Shown here: positions 9,617-19,904 of the stretch, piece after piece
How the letters are laid out: every line of letters starts with the position of its first letter
How positions within the stretch are numbered: position 1 is the stretch's first letter
Assembly: GCF_027923905.1 (NCBI RefSeq)
Contig: NZ_AP026966.1
Location: forward strand, 2,915,001 to 2,979,000
Source: Massilia varians
GTDB taxonomy: Bacteria; Pseudomonadota; Gammaproteobacteria; Burkholderiales; Burkholderiaceae_D
Reading direction: 5' to 3'
DNA length: 64,000 nt
The notes under the pieces: generated by a model
What the model saw: only the letters and a program-made list of their open reading frames with translations
What the model was told of the DNA's origin: nothing
Databases searched by the model: none
Position numbers and translations under genes: made by a program

Positions 9617-9949
9617 TTATGCCGCCGCCATTTGGCGGCACTCAGCTGCGCAGCGTCGGCACGCGTCAGCACATGCCTTGCAATGCTCTTCCTGGTGCTT
9701 GCTGCACTCGTCGGCGCACAGGTCGCAAACTGCGGCGCAGGCTTCGCATAGCGCCTTGGCAGCTTCTCCACCACGGGCCATCACGCCAGCGGCGAGTCGG
9801 CAGATTTGCGCGCAGTCGACGGTGAGGCTAATGCACCGCGCCATACCTTGGACATTGTTCTCGCTCAAGCACGCACCTGCACACATATCGCAGGCGTCTG
9901 CGCAGTCATTACAGGCTTCAACGCACGAGGAATACTGTTGGTTCTGCAT
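9617..9949 (-). CDS. csp: Cytosolic copper-storage protein, Csp3-like four-helix bundle (DUF326)
   Basis: 110 residues with 19 cysteines arranged as repeated C-x2/x3-C pairs on predicted helices (CVEACNDCADACDMC, CEACAAVCDLCADEC, CKACADACRRC), the pattern of Csp copper-storage proteins that bind many Cu(I) ions inside a four-helix bundle. There is no signal peptide, which matches cytosolic Csp3 rather than exported Csp1. The start at 9949 is chosen because AGGAGAA lies just upstream; a longer in-frame start at 9982 has no ribosome site. It is 198 bases downstream of cusA in the same direction. Two paralogues lie at 28687 and 44585. Confidence 0.88.
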   Translation of the reverse strand: MQNQQYSSCVEACNDCADACDMCAGACLSENNVQGMARCISLTVDCAQICRLAAGVMARGGEAAKALCEACAAVCDLCADECSKHQEEHCKACADACRRCAAECRQMAAA

Positions 9950-10147
9950 GGTAGTTCTCCTTTGAGATTGATTGATAAACAAAATGCCTCTATCAGGACA
10001 AGGCAGCTTGTTGGCATCCCTAGGAGATTCGCCGCTGCTCTAGATCTGACTTTTGGGTGGGACGGCGCTAGTAGCACCGCCCATCATCTATTTCAACCGA
10101 TCTTCCGCTTGCGTAAAAGTCGTTAGCAGACAACCAAGGCACATGCG

Positions 10148-13100
10148 CTATGCGTGTGCTGCCTTGGCAGCTACGCGGCGAATTTCTCGGCGGCGCATCA
10201 TGAGGTAAACGACTGGCACCACGAACATTGACAGCAGCGGGGCAGTGATCATTCCACCGACCATTGGAGCGGCAATACGTTGCATGATTTCCGAACCGGT
10301 GCCGCCGGCGACCATGATCGGTATGAGGCCGGCGATGATCACTGCGACGGTCATGGCCTTCGGGCGTACCCGCAACACCGCTCCTTCGCGAATGGCATCA
10401 ACCAGGTCTGCTTCTGAAGATTTGCCCGCGGCAATACGGTCTTCCCATGCATGCTTCAAGTAGAGCAGCATGATGACGCCGAACTCGGCCGCAACGCCCG
10501 CCAAGGCAATGAAGCCGACCGCACTGGCAACGGAGAGATGATGCCCCAGCGCCCATAGCAGCCAGATGCCGCCGGCAAGGGCGAATGGCAACGTCGCCAT
10601 GATCAATACCGCCTCGTCAAAACGCTTAAAGGTCAGGTATAGCAAGACGAAGATGATCAATAGCGTGGCCGGAACCACCACTTTAAGTTTTGCACTGGCG
10701 CGCTCCATGTATTCAAACTGCCCGGACCAAGACACCGAATAGCCAGCGGGTAGCTTGACCTTGGCGCCTACCGCCTTCTGCATATCCCGGACAACCGAGT
10801 TCATGTCCCGGCCGCGGATGTCGACATAAATCCAACCAGATAAACGCGCGTTCTCGCTTCTGAGCATTGGCGGCCCGTCGGTAATTCGAATCGTCGAGAC
10901 GTCGCCCAAGCGAATCTGCGCGCCCTGCGGCGTAAGCACAGGGAGCTGACGCAATTTTTCGACCGAATCGCGATACTCGCGCGGATAGCGCAAGTTAATA
11001 GGGAAGCGCTGCAAGCCTTCGACCGTCTCGCCAATGTTGTCGCCGCCAATTGCAGAGGACACGATACTCTGAACATCAGCGATGTTCAGCCCATAGCGTC
11101 CAGCTGCATCCCGGTCGATGTTCACGTCAATGTAGCGACCACCGCTAAGGCGCTCGGCGAGAGCGGAAGACACGCCAGGGACCCCTTTGACGATCGTTTC
11201 GATTTCTCCTGCGATTCGGTCAATGACTTGCAGGTCCGTTCCCGCAACTTTGACACCGACTGGGCTCTTGATCCCTGTCGCCAGCATGTCGATACGGTTT
11301 CGGATCGGCGGTACCCAAATGTTGGACAAACCCGGGACCTTGACCACGCGGTCGAGCTCCTCGATCAGCTTGTCGGGCGTCATGCCCGGTCGCCACTGAT
11401 CACGTGGTTTGAACTGGATGGTCGTTTCGAACATTTCCAGTGGAGCTGGATCGGTCGCCGTTTCCGCACGTCCGGCCTTGCCGAAGACGCTTTGCACTTC
11501 GGGAACGGTTTTGATCAAGCGATCGGTCTGCTGCAGCAGCTGCGAAACCTTGCCGGCAGACAGGCCCGGCAGCGCCGACGGCATGTACAAAAGGTCGCCT
11601 TCATCCAACGGGGGCATGAACTCACCTCCGAGGCGGGTCATCGGCAGAACGGTAATGGCGACCACCACCGCAGCAGCCACCAACGTAGCCTTTGGAAACT
11701 TGAGCACAGCCTCGAGAAGCGGGCGGTATAGCGCAATTAACAGCCGGTTAAGCGGGTTCTTATGTTCGTCTGGAATACGGCCACGGATCAGGTAGCCCAT
11801 CAAGACAGGAATCAAGGTTACTGCCAGCCCCGCGGCCGCGGCCATTGCATACGTCTTCGTGAATGCCAGGGGAGAAAACAGCCTGCCTTCCTGCGCTTCC
11901 AGCGTAAATACGGGAATGAAAGACAGAACAATGATCAAGAGTGAGAAGAACAGGGCCGGGCCGACCTCGGCGGCGGCGTCGCCAATGACTCTCCATCGCT
12001 CTTCTCCCTGCAAAGTCTTGCCTGGATGACGGTGGTTCCACGCTTCTAGGTGCTTGTGCGCATTCTCGATCATCACCACTGCCGCGTCGACCATCGCGCC
12101 GACCGCGATTGCAATTCCGCCTAGTGACATGATGTTGGCATTGACGCCCTGGTAGTGCATCACGATGAAGGAGATCAGGATGCCGATCGGTAGAGTGACG
12201 ATGGCAACCAGCGCCGAGCGCAAATGGAAGAGGAAGATCGCGCAGACGACAGCCACGACAATAAATTCCTCAATCAGCTTTTCCTGCAGATTCGCGACAG
12301 CGCGGGTGATCAAGGCGGAGCGATCATAGGTGGGGATGATCTCGACACCGGCGGGCAAGCTCGCTTTCAGCGATTCGAGCTTCGTCTTGACGGCTTCGAT
12401 CGTCTCGAGCGCGTTCTTCCCTGAGCGCATGACGATCACGCCGCCAGCTACCTCGCCTTCACCATTAAGCTCGGCAATACCCCGCCGCATCTCGGGCCCT
12501 AGCTGGATATGGGCGACATCACCCAACCGAACCGGAATGCCGCCGGCGGCAACCATGAGCGGAATCTTGCGAAAATCCTCGAGAGACTGGAGGTAACCGG
12601 TGGCCCGCACCATGTATTCGGCTTCACCGAGCTCGAGGACGGATCCACCAGCTTCCTGGTTCGCTTTCTGTACCGCTTCGATTGCCATCCCGTGCGTCAC
12701 GTTGTACGCACGCATTTTTTCTGGATCGAGCACGATCTGATACTGACGCACCATACCGCCAAGGCTTGCAACTTCCGAGACGTTTGCAACAGTCTTCAGC
12801 TCGTACTTGAGGAACCAGTCTTGCAAGGCACGTAGCTGGGACAAATCGAGCTTGCCGGTGCGATCGACGAGCGCATATTCATAAACCCAGCCGACGCCGC
12901 TCGCGTCGGGTCCGAGCGACGGTTTCGCCTGTGGCGGCAGGCGGGATTGGACCTGACTGAGATACTCGAGCACGCGGGAGCGCGCCCAGTACGGATCGGT
13001 CCCGTCTTCGAACAGGATGTAGACGAACGAGTCCCCGAAGAAGGAGTACCCGCGAACGGTCTTGGCTCCAGGAACCGACAACATCGTGGTTGTCAGCGGA

Positions 13101-13300
13101 TAGGTAACCTGGTTCTCCACGATCTGCGGAGCCTGGCCCGGGTAGGGGGTGCGAATGATCACCTGTACATCAGACAGGTCTGGTAGTGCGTCGAGCGGGG
13201 TTTTCTGAACCGACCATATGCCCCACCCAGTGATGGCCAAAGTCGCCAGCAGAACCAGAAAACGATTGGCGATGGACCAGCGAATCAGCTTGGCAATCAT
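10148..13300 (-). CDS. cusA: CusA-type heavy-metal RND efflux permease (Cu(I)/Ag(I))
   Basis: 1050-residue HME-RND inner-membrane antiporter with the usual 12-helix layout: TM1 near residues 12-30, the [20 protein letters not shown] helix near 400, and a second half with [18 protein letters not shown]. The three methionines of the CusA metal site have clear equivalents: [10 protein letters not shown] (Met573 in E. coli), [11 protein letters not shown] (Met623) and [13 protein letters not shown] (Met672). That argues for monovalent copper/silver rather than Co/Zn/Cd. It overlaps the end of cusB by 4 bases (ATGA). It appears intact, but its outer-membrane partner cusC is split. Confidence 0.95.
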   Translation of the reverse strand: MIAKLIRWSIANRFLVLLATLAITGWGIWSVQKTPLDALPDLSDVQVIIRTPYPGQAPQIVENQVTYPLTTTMLSVPGAKTVRGYSFFGDSFVYILFEDGTDPYWARSRVLEYLSQVQSRLPPQAKPSLGPDASGVGWVYEYALVDRTGKLDLSQLRALQDWFLKYELKTVANVSEVASLGGMVRQYQIVLDPEKMRAYNVTHGMAIEAVQKANQEAGGSVLELGEAEYMVRATGYLQSLEDFRKIPLMVAAGGIPVRLGDVAHIQLGPEMRRGIAELNGEGEVAGGVIVMRSGKNALETIEAVKTKLESLKASLPAGVEIIPTYDRSALITRAVANLQEKLIEEFIVVAVVCAIFLFHLRSALVAIVTLPIGILISFIVMHYQGVNANIMSLGGIAIAVGAMVDAAVVMIENAHKHLEAWNHRHPGKTLQGEERWRVIGDAAAEVGPALFFSLLIIVLSFIPVFTLEAQEGRLFSPLAFTKTYAMAAAAGLAVTLIPVLMGYLIRGRIPDEHKNPLNRLLIALYRPLLEAVLKFPKATLVAAAVVVAITVLPMTRLGGEFMPPLDEGDLLYMPSALPGLSAGKVSQLLQQTDRLIKTVPEVQSVFGKAGRAETATDPAPLEMFETTIQFKPRDQWRPGMTPDKLIEELDRVVKVPGLSNIWVPPIRNRIDMLATGIKSPVGVKVAGTDLQVIDRIAGEIETIVKGVPGVSSALAERLSGGRYIDVNIDRDAAGRYGLNIADVQSIVSSAIGGDNIGETVEGLQRFPINLRYPREYRDSVEKLRQLPVLTPQGAQIRLGDVSTIRITDGPPMLRSENARLSGWIYVDIRGRDMNSVVRDMQKAVGAKVKLPAGYSVSWSGQFEYMERASAKLKVVVPATLLIIFVLLYLTFKRFDEAVLIMATLPFALAGGIWLLWALGHHLSVASAVGFIALAGVAAEFGVIMLLYLKHAWEDRIAAGKSSEADLVDAIREGAVLRVRPKAMTVAVIIAGLIPIMVAGGTGSEIMQRIAAPMVGGMITAPLLSMFVVPVVYLMMRRREIRRVAAKAAHA

Positions 13301-14856
13301 TTCTTCGAGCCCTTCATTGTGCCCATGTTCGATTGGCCGATCTTCGAGATGTCGACGATTTCGTAAGCACCATCCTTGGTTTGCTTGAACCTGAAGCTCA
13401 CGCTGTCACCAACGGCGACAGGGTAGGGTGCAGAACCTGCTGGCACCTTGAAGCCCATCGTCATCGCTGGCCATTGCACGCTAGGGACCGGGCCGTGCGA
13501 AATAGTGATCTCTTCCTTCTGGATGCTTTCGATCTTTCCTTCGCCACGATGGGTTGCATCGGCCGGTTTCGCCTCGGGAGACGCCCCGGCGTCACCCAAA
13601 CGCGTTTCCGTCGCCCTCAGGCTAGATTCCGAATCGATAAGAAACTGGCCAGACACAACAACTTGTTGTCCTGCTTCCAGTCCCTTGACAATTTCAGTGC
13701 GGCCATTCGTTTCAACCCCAGTTTCGACCTCGACTGGCTTGAATTTTCCATCGCCCAGAGACACCATCACGACACTGCGTTTGCCAGTTCGGATAAGGGA
13801 CTCAGACGGCACCGTCAAGGCGGCAGTACGCGCCGCAGGTGTGAAGTTCACGGTAGCGAACATGCCTGGTACCAGCTTATTGCCGGGGTTTGCCAATTCC
13901 ACTCGTGCGTTTAAAGTGCGTGTTGTTGGGTCAACCTCAGGGAGGATAGCGCTGACTTTCCCTTTTAGTACTAGCCCCGGTAAAGCGGTTGTCCTGGCCT
14001 CGACCAGCGCGCCCGGCCGGACATGTGAGGCGAGCGATTCAGGAACGTTTGCGTTGACCCATACGGTGGCCAATCCGTTGAGTTTGAAGAGAGGAGCGCC
14101 TGAGCTGACAGTCATGCCCTCGCGTGCAGTCAGCTCGGAGACCACTCCGCTGATCGGCGCGCTAATGGTAATGCGCGGTTGCACCCGTCCACTGTCGGTC
14201 ACGCGTCGGATCTGATCCTCGGTCATTCCAGCCAAGCGCATCCTCTGACGGGAAGCATCGACCATTCCGCCGGGAGCGCTCGGCCCCATTTTTCGCGCGG
14301 CCAGGTACTCCTCTTGAGCCGCAACCCAATCCGGAACGTACAGCGCTGCCAGAGCCTGCCCTTTCTTGACGGGATCAAGGGGCGCCCGCACGAACAATCT
14401 CTCGACATAGCCTTCGGCGCGCGCTTGAACGAGCTCTGCGTTACGCTCGTTGTAGGCCACGCTGCCAACCGCCTCGACGGTCGGGGCAAGAGTCTCGGAT
14501 GTCACTTCCGCCACCCGGATCCCCAGGTTCTGCTGAAAACGCGGGCTGATCGATACAGATCCGTCGTCGCTAACTTCGTCCGCATATACCGGGACGAGTT
14601 CCATATCCATGAAGGGCGATTTGCCTGGCTTATCAAACTTTTGCCCTGGAACCATTGGATCGTGCCAGTAGAGCACCTTCCGTCCCGTGGCGGGATCGGT
14701 ATTCTGGTCGACTTGTGTCTTTGGGCCAGAAGCGGCGCTGCCCATGGGCACGCTCATTTTCATCCCATTTTGCATGCCCAGGTGATACAGGCCATAGCCG
14801 CCTGCTCCCACAACAGCCACAAGCAGCGCGGCCATAACGATCGGTTTGAGTTTCAT
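13297..14856 (-). CDS. cusB: CusB-type periplasmic adaptor with C-terminal CusF domain
   Basis: 519 residues. N-terminal membrane anchor (residues 7-27), then a heavy-metal-binding domain ([10 protein letters not shown] ... [11 protein letters not shown], about 63-93), then the membrane-fusion-protein barrel, lipoyl and hairpin regions. The last ~85 residues form a CusF fold ([18 protein letters not shown]) with the canonical His, Trp and two Met ligands. E. coli CusB is about 407 residues without CusF, so this is an adaptor-chaperone fusion that could deliver Cu(I)/Ag(I) within the complex. It lies 12 bases downstream of cusC and overlaps cusA. Confidence 0.93.
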   Translation of the reverse strand: MKLKPIVMAALLVAVVGAGGYGLYHLGMQNGMKMSVPMGSAASGPKTQVDQNTDPATGRKVLYWHDPMVPGQKFDKPGKSPFMDMELVPVYADEVSDDGSVSISPRFQQNLGIRVAEVTSETLAPTVEAVGSVAYNERNAELVQARAEGYVERLFVRAPLDPVKKGQALAALYVPDWVAAQEEYLAARKMGPSAPGGMVDASRQRMRLAGMTEDQIRRVTDSGRVQPRITISAPISGVVSELTAREGMTVSSGAPLFKLNGLATVWVNANVPESLASHVRPGALVEARTTALPGLVLKGKVSAILPEVDPTTRTLNARVELANPGNKLVPGMFATVNFTPAARTAALTVPSESLIRTGKRSVVMVSLGDGKFKPVEVETGVETNGRTEIVKGLEAGQQVVVSGQFLIDSESSLRATETRLGDAGASPEAKPADATHRGEGKIESIQKEEITISHGPVPSVQWPAMTMGFKVPAGSAPYPVAVGDSVSFRFKQTKDGAYEIVDISKIGQSNMGTMKGSKK

Positions 14857-14868
14857 ATTGAGTCCTGA

Positions 14869-16695
14869 TCAGTTCGAAACGGAAGGGGTATGTAAGCGAG
14901 ATGTATTCGGAACAAGAAAATTGATTTGCGCCCACAGTCGGGCGATTTCCGTTTCCAGTTCCACCGCTTGAAGTTGCATTTGCGTTTCTTCACGCCTTGC
15001 CGTTAGCACTTCCGCTTGGGATGCCTTACCGCCGCGGTAAGAAGCCATCTGCGCGTCGACGCGCGAGCGCGCCAATGGGATGAGCTCACGTACATAACGT
15101 GCATGGCGATCCTGATTAGTCTTCCATTCATTGATCATGGCCTCGAGCTCTGCTACGTGGGCCCGGAGCATTTCGTCACGAACTGCTCTTGCTTCCTCGA
15201 CCTGTGCTAGCCTTGCCGACAGTTCACGGTCTTGGCGATTCTTTCGGTTCCATTGCAGGGGGATCGAAACACCTAACGAAACCATGTTCGAATAGCCTGA
15301 GCCGCGCTGCTGGAAAGCCAGCTCAACGCTCCAATCAGCTTTTCGATCAGCCCGGGCCAGATTCGCTTCGGCTGTGGCGATCTCTTGTTGCTTGGTTGCC
15401 ACCGCAAGCTCAGGATGATGGTTTAGCTCCCGTTCAATGTTGGCGAGATCAAGCCGGACCTCGTGAATGTTAGGCTCACCGGCGATGGGTAACTGAGCGG
15501 CCTCACCGACCCAACGCGCCAGTGCGATTCGTGCGTCGCGCAAGCGACGCTCGATTTCGCTTTTCCGATTCTCGAGTTGAGACAAATTGCTCTGCGCACT
15601 GAGAATCTCAGCCTGCGTACTGGTGCCGGACCTGTACGCTGCCTCGATGGCCTTTAGCTCCTGTTTTGCCTGCTCGAGCTGTTCCAACACTAGCGCGGCC
15701 ATACGTTGCGCGTAGTAAATGTCAAGACCCGGCTGGTTATACACGCGCTTCCTGAACAATTCAGGGCGTTTTTCATGCCATTCCTTGAGCGCCTGAACGG
15801 GTGTTTTGTGTTGGAGCGCGCGTTGCGGAATGCTGTGGTTGTAGATCTTGACGTAATTGCGCAGCGTCGATTCCAGTTCGGCAGCTGAACCAAAACGGGT
15901 CTGGTTGACGATGTCGCTGATACGACCGTTGAAGCGCTCCACCATGCCGTTGGTCTGCGGATGACGAGGCGGGATGAGCCGGTGTTCGATGCCGAGCTGC
16001 TTGCACAGGCGGTCGAACACGTGTGTGCCGCTGGGTTCCTTCTTCTTGCCGCCAGCCGTGAAGCGGTCGGTGAACTGGCTGCCGTTGTCGGTCAGAAGCT
16101 TGACGATCTTGACGGGACAGGCTTGCTGGACTTTGTTGAGGAAGTCGCCACTGCTGCCATCGGTCTGGTCGGCATAGAGCTCGATGAAGACCCAGCGCGT
16201 AGCACGGTCGATGGCAACGAAGAGATAGCGCCTTGCCGTCTCGTCGGGCATCTGCGGCAGGTACTTGATGTCGATGTGCACAAAGCCCGGCTCGTAGTCC
16301 TTGAAGGTCTTTTTCGTGGCGGGCGCAGTGCCTTCCTGCTCGACCAGGTTACGTAGATCCGAGACACCGTGGCGGCGCAGGCAACGTCCCAGGCCGGCAC
16401 GCGAGACGGCTGGATTGATGAACTCGCGCGTGACCGCCAGCAGGTCGTCCGTGGGCAGCAGCAACGTCTTGCGCAGCTCCACCACGATGAGCTCCTGCTC
16501 GGGCGTGAGCGTCGTGTACATCTTGTTCGGCGCATGCGACTTGTCTTCAGGAGACTCGCGGTTTTGCCACTTTCGGATGGTTTGGCGGGTGACGTTGTAC
16601 ATCCTGGCCAGTTCGGCCTGCGGGAGCGTCGAGTTCCTGATTTCCTCACGGATCAGGTGGGTAGTACGGGCTTGGCTGTGCAGTGCCTGGGTCAT
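14869..16695 (-). CDS. IS481 transposase (copy B) reading in frame into the cusC 3' half
   Basis: A single 608-codon frame. Residues 1-325 are the IS481 transposase (same DDE motifs as copy A); from residue 327 (YYAQRMAALVLEQL) the frame continues without a stop into the last ~285 residues of the CusC-like protein. This arises because the element has no stop codon of its own and the insertion phase matches cusC. The chimera lacks the CusC signal peptide, so it should not reach the outer membrane. Whether it is a functional transposase with a long tail is unknown. Confidence 0.85.
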   Translation of the reverse strand: MTQALHSQARTTHLIREEIRNSTLPQAELARMYNVTRQTIRKWQNRESPEDKSHAPNKMYTTLTPEQELIVVELRKTLLLPTDDLLAVTREFINPAVSRAGLGRCLRRHGVSDLRNLVEQEGTAPATKKTFKDYEPGFVHIDIKYLPQMPDETARRYLFVAIDRATRWVFIELYADQTDGSSGDFLNKVQQACPVKIVKLLTDNGSQFTDRFTAGGKKKEPSGTHVFDRLCKQLGIEHRLIPPRHPQTNGMVERFNGRISDIVNQTRFGSAAELESTLRNYVKIYNHSIPQRALQHKTPVQALKEWHEKRPELFRKRVYNQPGLDIYYAQRMAALVLEQLEQAKQELKAIEAAYRSGTSTQAEILSAQSNLSQLENRKSEIERRLRDARIALARWVGEAAQLPIAGEPNIHEVRLDLANIERELNHHPELAVATKQQEIATAEANLARADRKADWSVELAFQQRGSGYSNMVSLGVSIPLQWNRKNRQDRELSARLAQVEEARAVRDEMLRAHVAELEAMINEWKTNQDRHARYVRELIPLARSRVDAQMASYRGGKASQAEVLTARREETQMQLQAVELETEIARLWAQINFLVPNTSRLHTPSVSN

Positions 16696-16799
16696 CGAGT
16701 TGCCAGTGAAGAGTCGGATTGGAACAGTGTACGCAAAACGTGTCTGGCCTTGAAGAGCGGCCAGCTACGCATGGGTACATGATCCCACGAGTCCAGACA
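15720..16799 (-). mobile_element. IS481-family insertion sequence, copy B (1080 bp, inside cusC)
   Basis: Minus-strand copy of the 2165-3244 element with the same terminal sequences. The flanking duplication is AGTAAA (15714-15719 and 16800-16805). It sits in the same orientation as cusC. Confidence 0.93.
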
Positions 16800-17369
16800 A
16801 GTAAAGGCTAAGCCAGGCGACAGCGGTATCGCGTTCAATTGTCGCCGCCAAAGCCGCCTTCTCTGCAAGCGACTTCTCGGCCTCACGCTCGAAGCGCTGC
16901 GATCGCAGTCTGCGTTTTTCTGCGCGTGGGAGGTCTTGCATTACGCCTATTCGACGCATGGTCATCGATTCACGGCCCAAGCTGAAGCGCTCCGCACCTT
17001 CCACTGGAAGGTTGTCGATCCCAACTTTCAATACCGGGTCGGGAAGCTCGCCCGCTGCGGTTGCCATATCGCGCGCAGCGGCAGCAGCATAGTCCTTCGA
17101 GGTCAGAAGTCGTGACCGGTCAATCGCAACCTTCTGCGCCCCTTTCAGTGTCAATGCGGTATCGGCAGCCTCGGCCGGCAGGCTCGTGCTGGCGATGAGC
17201 AAGCCAAGAATTATCGGTCCTGTCACAATTTGAGCTAAGTTCATGTTTGTTTGTCCATTACGTTAGGGTTGCAAGTCGGCCAGATCGCTGACGGTCGGCC
17301 ACGAGCCAGGCACGGTTCCTAACGATGCCTGATCTTAGTTTGCATAACCTATCAAAAACGTTACCGCTT

Positions 17370-17387
17370 CATTACGATTTCGTAATG
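17370..17387. promoter_or_regulatory. Probable CopR/CusR-type operator upstream of cusC
   Basis: CATTACGATTTCGTAATG is a perfect dyad: 8-base arms CATTACGA/TCGTAATG around TT. It lies about 126 bases before the cusC start on the minus strand. It shares the core TTAC(A/G)-N4-(T/C)GTAA with the sites at 17732 and 22008, all close to the copRS-like pair. Binding by that regulator is inferred. Confidence 0.65.
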
Positions 17388-17731
17388 TAGCTCAACCATG
17401 GGCTTCAGCGTTGTTTCAGCCTTCTGACATCAAGCGGCGCAACTTCCCGAATCGGTCGGGGCAAGCGGAGCAAGATCAGTATCGATTCTGCCTCTACAGT
17501 CGCAACCGCCATGGTTGCTACGCATTTCAGGGCGTAAGAAGCCAAAATATGCTTGGCTGGCAAGTTGTTTGCCAGACGTGAAAACTCAATCGTGTGGTTC
17601 GAACCTGCATGTGAGAAATCACACGAATCACAACGGCTTTAGTCCGAATGAATGTCTACGACACAGTCACAATGAACTTTCTACTTTGTCATACCATCGG
17701 CGACGCCGATGAGCTCCGGCGGAGCAGGTCA

Positions 17732-17745
17732 TTACACATCTGTAA
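17732..17745. promoter_or_regulatory. Probable CopR/CusR-type operator upstream of the czcE-like gene
   Basis: TTACACATCTGTAA has perfect 5-base arms (TTACA/TGTAA) with a 4-base spacer, the same geometry as the cusC site. It is 82 bases before the ATG at 17828, where an activator site would be expected. Confidence 0.55.
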
Positions 17746-17827
17746 CGAGATCGTCATCACGGCGTCAGACGGCGACCGATAAGCTAAGCACCTCAGTCAA
17801 TGTTGCTACCGCTAAGGAGGAATTACC

Positions 17828-18154
17828 ATGAAGTTTGCCGCAATCCTGTTCGCTCTCTCTGTCAGTATCAGCGCTGGTGCAGCCGCATCTGACAACTCCC
17901 GGCCGATTACCTACGGCCATCCCGCCAAGGAAGGTACCGCATCCCGGGTGATTAAAATTTCGCCAAATACAAGGGCGATCAATGTTCACGATGGTGAAAC
18001 TGTCCGCTTAGATGTTAATGGGAATGTTTTTGAGTGGACCTTTAATATTCCCACCCGTGAGGGCGTAATCAACTTGTCCGACATCGCCCCGACTGAAACC
18101 GCTGCTAGCGGTGTCCGGGTGTACGTCGCGCCGAATCCGCTGTACTTCGGTTGA
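17828..18154 (+). CDS. CzcE-like periplasmic metal-binding protein
   Basis: 108 residues with a signal peptide ending AGAAAS. The mature part (RVIKISPNTRAINVHDGETV, then FEWTFNIPTREGVINLSDIAP, and a VRVYVAPNPLYFG end) follows the plan of CzcE-family proteins, small periplasmic dimers that bind Cu(II) in Cupriavidus metallidurans. A strong AAGGAGGA site precedes the ATG. A CopR-type dyad lies upstream and the cus genes are divergent. The specific ligand residues of CzcE were not verified. Confidence 0.72.
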   Translation: MKFAAILFALSVSISAGAAASDNSRPITYGHPAKEGTASRVIKISPNTRAINVHDGETVRLDVNGNVFEWTFNIPTREGVINLSDIAPTETAASGVRVYVAPNPLYFG

Positions 18155-18479
18155 GTGGCGTTCGTGGATGTACGGTTAACGTGACCACTCATTCGCCCTG
18201 TCGTGCCCATTTCATTGCCGGACGCCAGCAAATAGTGCTGACCGCGTGGTTACCTTCGACAGGACCACGCGGGTCCGGCGCGAAATGGCCGGCAGAGCTT
18301 TTAGGATTACTTTTGATTCGTAAGTCGCCATCGGTGACCCGATGCCGCTGATCATCGGCTCAGGGCTCGGCTGAGCTGCATGCGCTTTCGATGGCTGCCT
18401 CATTAACTGGGATTCGGTGCCAGGCCGTAGTATCGATTCGAATCGGATGAGCAGCTGTGCGGAAACGTGTGCTGGAAGG
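18155..18479. other. Convergent intergenic region, no gene recognised
   Basis: 325 bases between the ends of the convergent czcE-like and sensor-kinase genes. Only short frames without motifs. Short self-complementary stretches (for example TCGACAGGACCACGCGGGTCC) occur, but no clear stem followed by a T-run. Confidence 0.4.
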
Positions 18480-19904
18480 CTATTCAGGCGCCGGGGAACT
18501 CTCTCGAACTGCCGCTGTTGGTAACGGGAAGCTCAAAGTGAAGGTAATCATCCCGTTGGCGTGACTACCAGCTGCGGCGTACCCACCATGGAGCGTCACA
18601 ATCGCCTGGACAATTGATAAGCCGAGGCCTGTTCCGCCGGCTTCGCGCGAGCGGGCCGAGTCGGCCCGATAAAATCTGTCAAAAAGCCGGCCAAGATGCT
18701 CTGCGGAGACAGGGGCCCCGGTATTGGTAACTGCGAGTTCAACCCTCTCGTCGGCCGTTCTTATTCGGATCGCAACGGTGCTATTGGGATTGCCGTACCG
18801 GACAGCGTTTGACAGCAGATTAGTAATCGCACGGTCGACCAACCCGACGTCCGCAAGCACTTTTCCTTCTCCTTCCACGACAAAATCGATATCGCGCTCG
18901 TGCGCCACGAGCTCTATATATTCCACGACCTTGCGGGCCTCATCGGCCAAGTCAACAATCGTTATGCCCAGGTGCGAAGTTGAGTTGTCGGTCTGCGCTA
19001 AGAACAGCATGTCTGCGACAATCCTGGTCAGCCGCTCCAACTCTTCGATATTCTGTTCCAGCAACTCGACAAGCTGCTCGTGTGTCCGAGGCTGCGACAA
19101 CACAACCTGGGTGCGGCCGAGCAGGATCCCTAATGGCGTGCGCATCTCATGTGCCAAATCGGCTGAGAATTGGGACAGACGGCGGACACCGTCCTCTACA
19201 CGGTCCAGCATGCCATTGAATGCGAGACAGAGGGGCTCCAGTTCGCGGGGCATCCCGTCGGGATTGATGTGATCTGGAATATTCCTCGCGGACATTGAAA
19301 TCGCTGCATCGCGAAATCGGTTGAGCGGCCTTAATCCAACGTTGACAATAGCCCACGCTCCGAGCGACATAAGTGCGAGCGCAAAAGGGGCTGCACCAGC
19401 TGCCACCATTACAAAGTTCAAGAGTAGTTCTTCGTCAGCAGTACGATCAACCGTCAGGATCAGGACGTATTGCTCTCCGTTGGTCACTGTGCCTGACGTA
19501 ACCACTGAGAGCATCGGATCGCCTGAAGGGGCTGACCGCCAATCCAAAAAAGCATCCACGCCCCAGGTATCATCCCGTAGACGAGCAAGCGATTGCAGGC
19601 CAACAGGACTAAATGCTATCAAAGCAGAAAAGTTATTGGGCCGCGCCACTGCCGCGTGCAGACCGTCATGCCTCGACACCAGATCGGCAAGGCGATGCGC
19701 GACCGATCCAAGTGTGTCCAGGCTTCCATTGTTACCCAGTATGGTACGAGCTTCCGCCAACGCGACTTTAAGCACCTGGCGCCTCTGCTCACCCATCTTC
19801 GAAGAAATGGTGGCGTAAGAAAACACCACCACGCCCACTGCCTGGATCAGGCCAAGTAAGCCGACGAGCATTGCTAGCTTCGATGTCAGACTGCGTGCGA
19901 TCAT
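18480..19904 (-). CDS. copS: Heavy-metal sensor histidine kinase (CusS/CopS-like)
   Basis: 474 residues: TM1 about 9-30, a periplasmic sensor region about 31-160, TM2 about 163-188, HAMP about 189-242, HisKA with phospho-acceptor His252 (SADLAHEMRTPLGI), and an HATPase domain with N (NLLSNAVRYG) and G (GGTGLGLSIVQAIVTLHGG) boxes. The arrangement matches the heavy-metal sensor kinases CusS, CopS and IrlS, which sense periplasmic Cu/Ag. It overlaps the response-regulator gene by 4 bases (ATGA). It is intact, but its expression probably depends on the disturbed copR upstream region. Confidence 0.9.
   Translation of the reverse strand: MIARSLTSKLAMLVGLLGLIQAVGVVVFSYATISSKMGEQRRQVLKVALAEARTILGNNGSLDTLGSVAHRLADLVSRHDGLHAAVARPNNFSALIAFSPVGLQSLARLRDDTWGVDAFLDWRSAPSGDPMLSVVTSGTVTNGEQYVLILTVDRTADEELLLNFVMVAAGAAPFALALMSLGAWAIVNVGLRPLNRFRDAAISMSARNIPDHINPDGMPRELEPLCLAFNGMLDRVEDGVRRLSQFSADLAHEMRTPLGILLGRTQVVLSQPRTHEQLVELLEQNIEELERLTRIVADMLFLAQTDNSTSHLGITIVDLADEARKVVEYIELVAHERDIDFVVEGEGKVLADVGLVDRAITNLLSNAVRYGNPNSTVAIRIRTADERVELAVTNTGAPVSAEHLGRLFDRFYRADSARSREAGGTGLGLSIVQAIVTLHGGYAAAGSHANGMITFTLSFPLPTAAVRESSPAPE

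Larger units (their letters stand above)
14869..17244 (-). pseudogene. cusC: cusC/czcC-like outer-membrane efflux gene, split by an IS481 element
   Basis: The 5' part (16800-17244) encodes a signal peptide (IILGLLIASTSLPAEA) and the start of a TolC-fold protein (LTLKGAQKVAIDRS). The 3' part (14869-15719) encodes the rest (EQAKQELKAIEAAYRSGTST, VSLGVSIPLQWNRKN). Removing the element and one AGTAAA copy rejoins the frame (AWLSLY then YAQRMAAL), giving 429 residues. CusC-type channels let CusBA export Cu(I)/Ag(I) across the outer membrane. The insertion removes a complete channel; the 3' part is still in frame with the inserted transposase. Confidence 0.88.
17245..17827. other. Intergenic region between cusC and the czcE-like gene, with two operator-like dyads
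   Basis: This 583-base divergent region holds the dyads at 17370-17387 (facing cus) and 17732-17745 (facing the czcE-like gene). The middle (about 17400-17700) has only short frames with no family resemblance. AAGGAGGA lies just before 17828. Confidence 0.5.
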
